A stretch of DNA of 60,519 nucleotides, taken from an uncultured Flavobacteriaceae bacterium. Its GTDB lineage: Bacteria; Bacteroidota; Bacteroidia; Flavobacteriales; Flavobacteriaceae. The stretch is taken from assembly GCA_905181625.1 (NCBI GenBank), contig CAJIYJ010000002.1:1-60519 (forward strand). The letters are read 5' to 3'. The translations under genes were made by a program, and so were the position numbers. A model generated the notes under the pieces. The model ran no database searches and was not told the origin of the DNA. It saw only the letters and a program-made list of their open reading frames with translations. Shown here piece after piece: positions 53,801 through 60,519 of this stretch; the first letter of the stretch is position 1, and every line of letters begins with the position of its first letter.

Positions 53801-56130
53801 CAAATGAAGTTAATACCATCATTAAGTGTGATGACAGTTCTGTTGGTGGTGATACTGATGGGTTCATCTCAACTTTTGACTTAACTTCTAAAACAACTAG
53901 TATTCTAGGTGTACAAAGTGCTGATGATTTTACTGTAACCTATCACCTCAGTCAAGAAGATGCAGGTGACACGACTAGTACTGGACTTGCTTCTCCTTAC
54001 ACTAACTCAGTAGCTGGTGGAGAAAAAATATTTGTTAGAGTCTTAAACAACACAACAGGTTGTTATAGAGCAACTACTTCATTTGATGTAACTGTAGCCC
54101 CACTTCCTGTTATTATTAATCCTGTAATTAAGATTGAACAGTGTGACGATGACGATGATAATGATGGAGTATCTATTCATAATTTGACAGAATCACAGTT
54201 AATTATTTCTTCTGATTATCAAAATGAAACGTTTGAGTATTATACAGACGAGGATTTAAATACAGGCTCTTTAATTACTGATCCTACTGCTTTTCAGAAT
54301 GATCCTTTCAATGATTCTGTTTATGTAAAAATCATTACCACTAACGATTGTTACAGAACCTCACAAATTGATATCACAGTAGCTGCTAGTCAAATATCTA
54401 AAACCTTTATGGAAGATAACGATACTTTCTATGCTGTTTGTGACGATTCCCCTGCCTTAACTCAAGATGGTCTCGCTACTTTTAGTAGTGCTGTTTTACA
54501 AGAAGTCAAACAAAAACTTATAGCTTCTAACGCGAAGTTTAGTGCTCAAAATATAAAGGTAACACTACACCTTAATTCTACTGATGGTTTAAGTGGTGAA
54601 AACCCTATAAATACTGATCTAGATTTCACTAACACAACCGCTACTACCCAACCAATATGGGCAAGAATAGTTAATATTGATATCAGTACTTTTGACTGTT
54701 TAGGTTACGAGCAAGTGGCTACGCTTTATGTTGAGCCTAGACCTATAGCTAACGCTGTAACTATTGCCAAACAATGTGATGGAGATAGTGCTTTAGATTT
54801 AGATTCTCAAGATGGTAAATTTCCCTTTGATACTTCTGCCATTCAAGCTACTCTTGTAGGCGCTCAAAATAATGTAACTACTTATTATTACTTGGCTGAT
54901 GGAACCTTAATTGGTAATGAACTTCCTAATCCGTTCTTGTCAACTTCCCAGACTATTGATATTAGAATTGAACTGGCTACAGCTCTTAACAGTGTCACTA
55001 ATCCTGATGGTATTTGTTATGACACCACTACCCTAGAGTTTTTAGTAAATGACTCGCCAGAAGCTTACCCAGTTACTGTTGCTGCGCGCTGTGATGACGG
55101 GACAGATGATACAGACGGATATTCTGAGTTTGATACTTCCTCTGTCTTAAGTACGCTTCTAACTGATCCTATTACAGGAATCGCTCAGAGCTTAACGAAC
55201 TATACTGTAAGTTTTAGTTATGTAGATGATAAAGGAGTTAATCAAACAGCTGCTACGCTTCCTAATCCATTTAATACCAAAACACAAACAGTAACAGCGA
55301 GCGTAACTAATCCACTTAATCTAGATTGTATCATAACTGAGTCTATTGAGTTTGTAGTTAATGCACTTCCTGTTTTTGAAAGAATTGATGACATCGCTAT
55401 TGTTTGTTTAAACCTAGACCCTATTCCAATAGGTGTTAAATCTTCAGATAGTAGAACATACTCTTATACATGGACGCGTAACGGAACTTCTTACCCAGGT
55501 AATCTAGCTGGTACGAATGCCCGTGTTTTAATAGGTCTTGGAGGTGAATATATAGTTACTGCAACTACTAAAGACGGAACTAACTGCTCTAGAAGTTTAA
55601 CCATAACTATAGCTGAATCTAAAATAGCAACAGTAACAAATAAAGACATCGTAGTTACGGATTTAAAGGCTGGACCAAACAATACCATCACAGTCCTAAC
55701 GGAAACCCTTGGAATTGGAGACTATGAGTATGCTCTTGATGACATAGCTGGACCTTACCAAGACCAGACCTTGTTTGAAAAGGTAAGACCTGGAATACAC
55801 ACCATCTATATTAGAGATAAAAACAACTGTGGTATTGCTGAAATAGACGTGTCTGTTATTGGATATAAAAAATTCTTTACACCTAATGGAGATGGCATAC
55901 ACGATACATGGAAAGTGCTTGGAATAAGAGCTGACTTTCAGCCTAAAACTAAAGTCTATATTTTTGATAGGTATGGTAAACTCCTAAAAGAATTAGACCC
56001 ACTTAGTAAAGGATGGAATGGAACCTTTAACGGAAAACCTATGCCGTCAACAGATTATTGGTTTAGTGTATTACTACAAGATGGTAGAGAATTTAAATCA
56101 CACTTTAGTTTAGTTAGACCATGGAACTAA
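50854..56130 (+). CDS. Giant T9SS adhesin with type-B sorting domain
   Basis: A 1758-residue surface protein. After a signal peptide (NFILITSCFLFALGLNAQ), residues about 40-480 resemble an IgGFc-binding-like domain. Calcium-binding TSP3-type repeats lie near 583-605 (DTDQDGIIDNIDIDKDNDG) and 795-830. Four repeats with a Cys-Asp motif (near 990, 1096, 1306 and 1412; the last reads CDDGTDDTDGYSEFD) are related to one another. Residues 1672-1758 are the type-B C-terminal sorting domain (FFTPNGDGIHDTWKV, KVYIFDRYGK, STDYWFSV). It is exported by SprA-type secretion and anchored on the surface. The start may lie at a TTG at 50902, which would give a shorter leader. It converges with the SprF gene. 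Confidence 0.9.
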   Translation: MLYIYIVKRNINQKNILKNFILITSCFLFALGLNAQLSKVHYIPPLTANDDPGDQWMYISTPSITPVKFEVKIGGVLGVTNDSGTIFASGEVDKNNPIAIELAQDPGDNNGWWSNLFIEQSETEQILNKGFIVEAKSEVYVSARVNSDGNQFQAGAIVSKGKSGLGTRFRAGMFQNQNSGHIGFISVMATEDLTKVSFTFTKTVETIGGTKTIDFPLIIDLSKGESYVLASTGRGSGGDFLGNELIGTLVSSDKPIVVNTGSASGSFETSTGGQDYGMDQIVGSDLVGSEYIFIRGNGYDGWENVLIIADQNNTEILVNGQSYGTLAKAGDYFIIEGDQFSSQSPGGNMYVRSANLDHKLFAFQGTGSVYDLANAAAANQGMFFVPPLNCSSKGDVDNIAFIDKIGNKTFEGAVSFITKKNATILINGNPIESFGGVSGPLEVTGNENYVTYIVKELTGNIAVTGSDELYVAYFNFSGAATTGGFYSGFASPPEVVFDVELEALGSCIKQNGESNIILTASKIENFDSIRWLIEDEFGNFIPIGNNDLIFKPTIAGAYKLEGVLECSSLNFLSNKIVISICPSDTDQDGIIDNIDIDKDNDGISNNTESFGNASIDLTNEESPSVKFEKNETINTSILENGGVITSVPADVNAFEGSENGVFKSTVFAGNDVQLNYTLSFKEKLNIIFSDNPEENEGNNEDVFIIKVFPISQNITLLDPNDNLLVDTNFDENFETGVSNHTANEIIFKQNTNASSSIVYEFLASEITGISITQKRTNTTTNGVFSGIISIQNYSIDTDEDKVNDYLDLDSDGDVCNDVIEAGFIDEDGDGIIGVGIPTFDNGGVNDKGGITGHDYTILPLEDDNGIYFFQKVSSPVLINSLPVSKTACQVGVSASFSVGIKTLDNPAFIWQIYNSESTNYEPWDNLNESETYSGTNTAILNVNNINIDMNGNKYRVLVNSDQYLCPSLSDEVVLTVFEKLPTANEVNTIIKCDDSSVGGDTDGFISTFDLTSKTTSILGVQSADDFTVTYHLSQEDAGDTTSTGLASPYTNSVAGGEKIFVRVLNNTTGCYRATTSFDVTVAPLPVIINPVIKIEQCDDDDDNDGVSIHNLTESQLIISSDYQNETFEYYTDEDLNTGSLITDPTAFQNDPFNDSVYVKIITTNDCYRTSQIDITVAASQISKTFMEDNDTFYAVCDDSPALTQDGLATFSSAVLQEVKQKLIASNAKFSAQNIKVTLHLNSTDGLSGENPINTDLDFTNTTATTQPIWARIVNIDISTFDCLGYEQVATLYVEPRPIANAVTIAKQCDGDSALDLDSQDGKFPFDTSAIQATLVGAQNNVTTYYYLADGTLIGNELPNPFLSTSQTIDIRIELATALNSVTNPDGICYDTTTLEFLVNDSPEAYPVTVAARCDDGTDDTDGYSEFDTSSVLSTLLTDPITGIAQSLTNYTVSFSYVDDKGVNQTAATLPNPFNTKTQTVTASVTNPLNLDCIITESIEFVVNALPVFERIDDIAIVCLNLDPIPIGVKSSDSRTYSYTWTRNGTSYPGNLAGTNARVLIGLGGEYIVTATTKDGTNCSRSLTITIAESKIATVTNKDIVVTDLKAGPNNTITVLTETLGIGDYEYALDDIAGPYQDQTLFEKVRPGIHTIYIRDKNNCGIAEIDVSVIGYKKFFTPNGDGIHDTWKVLGIRADFQPKTKVYIFDRYGKLLKELDPLSKGWNGTFNGKPMPSTDYWFSVLLQDGREFKSHFSLVRPWN

Positions 56131-56150
56131 AAGCCTTTAAAAATGGTAGG

Positions 56151-57164
56151 TTAAAAGCAGTCACAATCTATTGAACCTCTTAAAAAGTTAAATCCGATTG
56201 TGATTTGATGAAATCCACCTGAGCCAAATTTTATATTTCCTTGCTGATAAGAATAATTATAAGAAAAAACGAAATCTTTATAATTTATTCCAACCAAAGG
56301 AGTAATCAATTGAAGTCTTTGTTTTTTAAGAAGTGCTCCGTCTAAATATTGAGCACCTTCAAAACTATTTCTATAAGATAAACCAGCCCATAATCTTCCT
56401 TGCCTTAACTTATAATAAGTTTTGAAATTAATGTCTAGCGCTTTTTCGTCTGTTAGTTCAGCTACTTGAAATAATAATGATGGTTCAAAAGACCAAGGTT
56501 GATCAGTATAAAAAACATAGCCCAGTGAAGAAATTAAACGCCTTACACTTGTATGATGATCAACAGTTTCTCCATACATATTATGAGGAGCAAAAAGTAA
56601 ATTTTTTAAAGTTAAGTGAGCGTAATATTTATTAGTCACATATGACATCCCTACATCCATATTTGAATACCCTGTACTTTGTTTTATTCCAGCAATTAAA
56701 GGATCAAAATCAAATAAATCAAAAGTTGTTTGATCTAAAGAATTTTGAATTCCACCAACACTTATTCCAAACGAGAGTTGATTAATTTGATCATCTTTTG
56801 AGGGGTATGGTCTTTTAGAAGGAATTAGAGAAGAATTAAAATTAATATGGTGAGCATAAGTTAAATAAAAACCAGTTTGAGAACTATATCCATTTTGATC
56901 ATTAAAAATAGTAGTTCCAATTCCAGATCTTTCAGAAAGTCTATAATCAGCTGTAAGAGTCTGTAAGTTTGGAGATTCTACCTGATCAAACCATTGTTTT
57001 CTGGATGTTAACCTGACTTTTCCCCCTGTCATGTTAACCCCTGCCATTGAAGGGTGAACTAGATAATAGTTTTCTGTTAAATAATCTGTATAAATTGGTA
57101 AACCTTCTTGGGAAGAGCCATTAAGAAAATTTAATAAGAAAAATAAGAAGAGCCCTTTTTTCAA
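56151..57164 (-). CDS. PorP/SprF-family type IX secretion membrane protein
   Basis: A 337-residue outer-membrane protein from a TTG start, with signal peptide (KKGLFLFFLLNFLNGSSQ) and the family pattern PIYTDYLTENYYLVHPSMAG, GGKVRLTSRKQWF and the alternation of a beta-barrel, ending ITIGFNFLRGSIDCDCF. SprF-type proteins help deliver a partner carrying the type-B domain, and here the partner is the convergent adhesin 20 bases away. In Flavobacterium johnsoniae SprF partners SprB in the same way. Confidence 0.9.
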   Translation of the reverse strand: MKKGLFLFFLLNFLNGSSQEGLPIYTDYLTENYYLVHPSMAGVNMTGGKVRLTSRKQWFDQVESPNLQTLTADYRLSERSGIGTTIFNDQNGYSSQTGFYLTYAHHINFNSSLIPSKRPYPSKDDQINQLSFGISVGGIQNSLDQTTFDLFDFDPLIAGIKQSTGYSNMDVGMSYVTNKYYAHLTLKNLLFAPHNMYGETVDHHTSVRRLISSLGYVFYTDQPWSFEPSLLFQVAELTDEKALDINFKTYYKLRQGRLWAGLSYRNSFEGAQYLDGALLKKQRLQLITPLVGINYKDFVFSYNYSYQQGNIKFGSGGFHQITIGFNFLRGSIDCDCF

Positions 57165-57207
57165 AATTTACTGCTTAATCTAATACTTATTTAGCTGATG
57201 TAAAGTG

Positions 57208-57312
57208 CTAATCATTAAGTCTGTAAAGATAAGCATTAAATGTCAAAGAGCTAATTGCTATAGATAATTCAGCTACCTCATGAATTCCACCAGTGTATAT
57301 GCCTGATAAGTA
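57208..57312 (-). pseudogene. Possible protein remnant, unrecognised
   Basis: A 34-codon open frame on the minus strand (YLSGIYTGGIHEVAELS through FNAYLYRLND, then TAG) that looks coding but has no start. A hydrophobic minus-strand stretch (FFIALVATTILVVLGLKHK) lies at about 57380-57450 in another frame, so both could be pieces of one small membrane protein broken by indels. It lies in the damaged right end, so sequence errors may be to blame. The rest of 57165-57436 holds nothing I can name. Confidence 0.3.
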
Positions 57313-57436
57313 TTAATATTAATGTATCAGAATAACAACTATGGTATCATCAAAGAATTAGTTGTTTCATACAGATATTATTGGCTGCTTATGCTTTAAA
57401 CCTAGTACCACCAATATAGTTGTGGCAACTAATGCT

Positions 57437-60400
57437 ATGAAGAATGAATTTGCCTATTAGCTATTTCTATTAACAGCCTGCTTGTCTGCTCAAGAGTCAA
57501 AAAATGAAAGTGAAAGCAAAAAAGATAGTCTAGACACTAAAAAGAAAAACACGGGGCTTCCCCTTGAAGGCTGATAGGAAAATCAATACTCACATACTGA
57601 CGAAGGAACCTGGATGTCCTTGGACGTATTAGTCCTGATGGTAAAACTTTAGCTTTTGACATGTTGGGCGGCATCTATACCTATTGCCAATTGAGGGGGG
57701 CAAAGCCAGTCGTATTACTAAGAGGGCTGGCTTTTGACTCTCACCCTAAGTTTTCACCTGATGGTAAACAGTTATTATTGGTTTCTGACAGAACAGGAGG
57801 GACCTAATGCTTGGAGTATTGGATTTAGAGACAAATGGTGCTTCTCGTCAAATAACTGGGGTGGAGATTGATCATTTTATCGAGACTGCTGATTGTTGGA
57901 GCAAATGATGGAGAGTATATTATCAGCAGCAGAAGGTGGTAGAAATTCAAAATTATTCTTGCATCATAAAGTCTGGAGGAAAAGGTACTGTTGAATTAAT
58001 CAAGGAGCCTGACTAATCTAAAGGCTAGTTGATACCAGCTGTTGGTGATAACGACCGATATATTTGGTTTTCTAGCAAAACGTACAGGCTCATGGCAACT
58101 ATAATGCGAAATTCCCTCAAATTTCAGCTTGGCAAGATACGATAGAGATACTGGAAAAGTCGAAAGGCATCGCCATCTAGATATGGTTCGGCATTTTCTC
58201 CTACCCTGTCACCTGATGGTAAATGGCTGGTTTATGGATCTAGATGGAATGATCAAACTGGCTTAATGGCAAGAAACCTTGTAAATGGAGAAGAAAATTG
58301 GCTGGCATACCCTATTCAAAGAGATGATATAGAGTCTCAAAATACTTTAGGAACATTACCGGTTATGACGTTTACCCCCGACAGTAAATTTGTAATAGCA
58401 TCCTATGGAGGAAAAATAAATAAAATTCCATATTGAAGGTAGGAGATGCAATAATATACCTTTTCAGTTAATGAGATATAGAATTAGGACCTAATTAAAG
58501 TTTAATTATCCAATTGAAGATAAAGAATTATGATCTGTTCAATCAAATTAGAAATCCAAAGTATCTCCGGATGGAAAAAAATTGCTTTATCTGCATTTCA
58601 AATAAATATATGTAAAACAGACTCCTAATGGAGAACCAACTAGGTTGACTCATTTAAGATTACACATGAAGAAATGCCAATTGGAGTCCCAGACGGCAAA
58701 AATAGTTTTTGTACATGGAATGATAAAAAGGTGGTGCTATTTATAAAAGTAGATTTAGAGTGGGAAAAAGAACAATCAAAAATTACAAGATAAATGGGGT
58801 TTATTCTTATCCAGCATGGAATAATGACTGGTATAAAATTGTTTTTATAAAGGCATCTGAAAGAATATTATAGAAGCTATGGAAGATCCTGGAGCTAGAT
58901 CTCAAATTATGTGGGTTTCTTCAAAAGGAGGCAATTAATTTTATTGACTCAAAAGGAAGATCTTATCCTCATTTTGTAATAAATTCGAAAGAATTCATTT
59001 ATATAGTGGATCTAACGGTCTAAGTTCGATTAGATGGGATGGAACTGATGAAAAAAATATTATTAAAAGTTACTGGAATACTTCTGATATGGTCTCCAGT
59101 ACAAAAAACCATCACAGCATCATATTAATTAAATCTCCAGATGAGGAAAGGCTTTAGCGTAATAAATAACGATGTTTATACAGTTACTATTCCTTATACT
59201 GGAGTAGAAACGATTAACAATTAATGTTTCTAACACCTAAAGTTCATCGCTTTCCAGCTAAAAATTAACAAAGATTGGTGGCGAATTTGCATCTCTGGGG
59301 AAAAGATGGAGATAAACGTCTATTTCTTCTTTAGGAAATTCATTATTTAATTCATAACATTCTCAATAGCAAAGCTATAAAAAGAATAAAAAGAAAAAAG
59401 ATAAAGAAAAGACAATAGACGACAAAGACAAAGAAAAACATATTTTCACTAGTGAAATTCAAATTAAAACTTTATAGAAAAAAACGCTAATTGGATCAAG
59501 TTTTTTATTAAATGCAGATAATACGCATGAAAGGAAAGAATTATACAAAAAGGAGTATCAACAAATAATAGAATTACAACAGTTGGAACTGGTGAAATTG
59601 AAAACAATAGTTCAATTAAAGAAATAGATTTTTCTGGAAAAACTATTATCCCTGGATTTGTTGATACTCATGCACATGTAAGAGTTTCTAGAGATGTTCA
59701 TAGGACCGAAACTTGGTCGTTTGCAGCAAACTTGGCCTATGGAGTAACTACAATTAGAGATCCTCAAACGGGGACTACAGACATACTTTCATATGGAGAT
59801 ATGGTAAACGCAGGTTTAATGCATGGGCCTAGAATCTATTCAACTGGTCCAGGTGTAGGCTATTGGGGATATAATCTTAAAAGCTTGGATCATACCAAAG
59901 ATGTTTTAAAACAATATTCCAAATATTACAATACCAAAACAATTAAAATGTATCGTACTGGAAACAGAAAACATAGACAATGGATTTTGATGGCTGCAAA
60001 AGAACAAAAACTAATGCCAACTACTGAAGGTGCACTACACATCAAATTAAACATGAACCAAATGTTAGATGGTTATCCGGGTCAAGAACATAATATTCCT
60101 ATCTATCCTGTATATAAAGATTTGGTTGAAATAATGGCAAAGTCCAAAATGGCCTATACTCCTACTTTGTTAGTTTCTTATGGGGGCCCTTGGGCTGAAA
60201 ATTATTACTATGCAACAGAAGATGTACAGGGAGATAAAAAGCTGAATTTCTTTACGCCTAAAGATCATCTTGACAATAAGTCAAGGAGAAGAAATGATGG
60301 TTGGTTTCATAAAGAAGAATACGTATTTGAAGAACAAGGTAAATTCATTAAAGATCTTGTAGAAAGTGGTGGAATTGTAGGGGTTGGTTCGCATGGACAG

Positions 60401-60519
60401 CTACAAGGACTAGGCTATCATTGGGAATTATGGAGTATGCAAGCGGGAGGACTTGATTTACACGATGCCTTAAGAGTGGCTACAATAATTGGTGCTGAAG
60501 CAATTGGATTAGAAAATGA
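57437..60519 (+). pseudogene. TolB-propeller/amidohydrolase, frameshifted and partial
   Basis: Conceptually a secreted amidohydrolase of about 1000 or more residues with an N-terminal WD40/TolB-type propeller. The signal peptide end reads FLLTACLSAQES. Propeller blades such as LVSPDGKTLAFDM, the FSPDGKQLLLVSDRTGG blade and LSPDGKWLVYGSRWND recur in shifting frames. The metal-binding IIPGFVDTHAHVRVS (about 59653) opens the hydrolase barrel, which is intact for the last 0.9 kb and runs off the edge. Between 57437 and about 59630 no frame stays open for long: indels occur every 50-150 bases. Family members that I know are secreted peptidase- or dipeptidase-like. The damage suggests poor sequence accuracy here more than true decay. 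Confidence 0.8.

Overview
The window looks like a contig from a marine Flavobacteriaceae (Bacteroidota). It is very AT-rich and densely packed, and several convergent gene pairs overlap at their stop codons. It carries type IX secretion/gliding genes (sprA, a PorP/SprF protein, a giant adhesin with a type-B sorting domain) and several promoters of the Bacteroidota TAnnTTTG type. Gene orders such as tig-clpP-clpX, nadK-DUF6089-uppS-bamA-ompH-ompH-murI and maeB-ruvA-sprA-gcvH are ones I recall from this family. The species assignment is an inference. Both end genes run off the window, so it may be a whole contig.

Positions 1-4150 are an accessory island of small genes. Most lie on the minus strand: a 24-residue-repeat (MORN-like) secreted protein broken by single-base indels, a secreted unknown, an acidic unknown, a ricin-type lipoprotein and small membrane proteins. 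They are joined by a dispersed repeat of about 99 bp (complete at 1442-1540 and 1912-2010, partial at 2111-2143 and 2910-2956). Three of the genes start with nearly identical leader DNA. A three-gene, phage-like overlapping cluster (3400-4065) sits between this array and a tRNA-Gly/tRNA-Leu operon with its own promoter and terminator.

Positions 4395-17609 are housekeeping: mutS, a SpoU-type RNA methyltransferase, a folK-deoxynucleoside kinase fusion, a queuosine-precursor transporter, DUF2797, a GH3-family protein, tig-clpP-clpX, an alpha/beta hydrolase, pdxJ and nadK. Positions 17667-24664 hold outer-membrane biogenesis genes (DUF6089 barrel, uppS, bamA, two ompH/skp), then murI and a NifU-type iron-sulfur carrier. 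Positions 24667-32025 (minus) form a MacAB-TolC-like export operon with tsaB at its end and a winged-helix regulator plus membrane protein at its head.

Positions 32047-34007 hold a 20-bp inverted repeat and a PadR/PspC stress-type operon with a clear dyad operator; the PspC gene is frameshifted. Positions 34163-39106 are a cytochrome oxidase assembly operon (ctaB, two subunit III proteins, subunit IV, SCO1 and small membrane proteins) behind a near-consensus promoter. Positions 39177-50721 hold tonB, vanZ, gcvH, sprA, ruvA and maeB. The true 5' end of sprA is separated from the body of the gene by an 11-base homopolymer.

Positions 50854-57164 hold the adhesin and a convergent PorP/SprF gene. 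Positions 57437-60519 carry a TolB-propeller/amidohydrolase gene riddled with frameshifts, intact only in its last 0.9 kb. No stretch longer than 300 bases lacks a gene or gene remnant. The most unusual part is the small-gene array at the left end, whose repeat appears to carry a conserved protein-coding 3' end.
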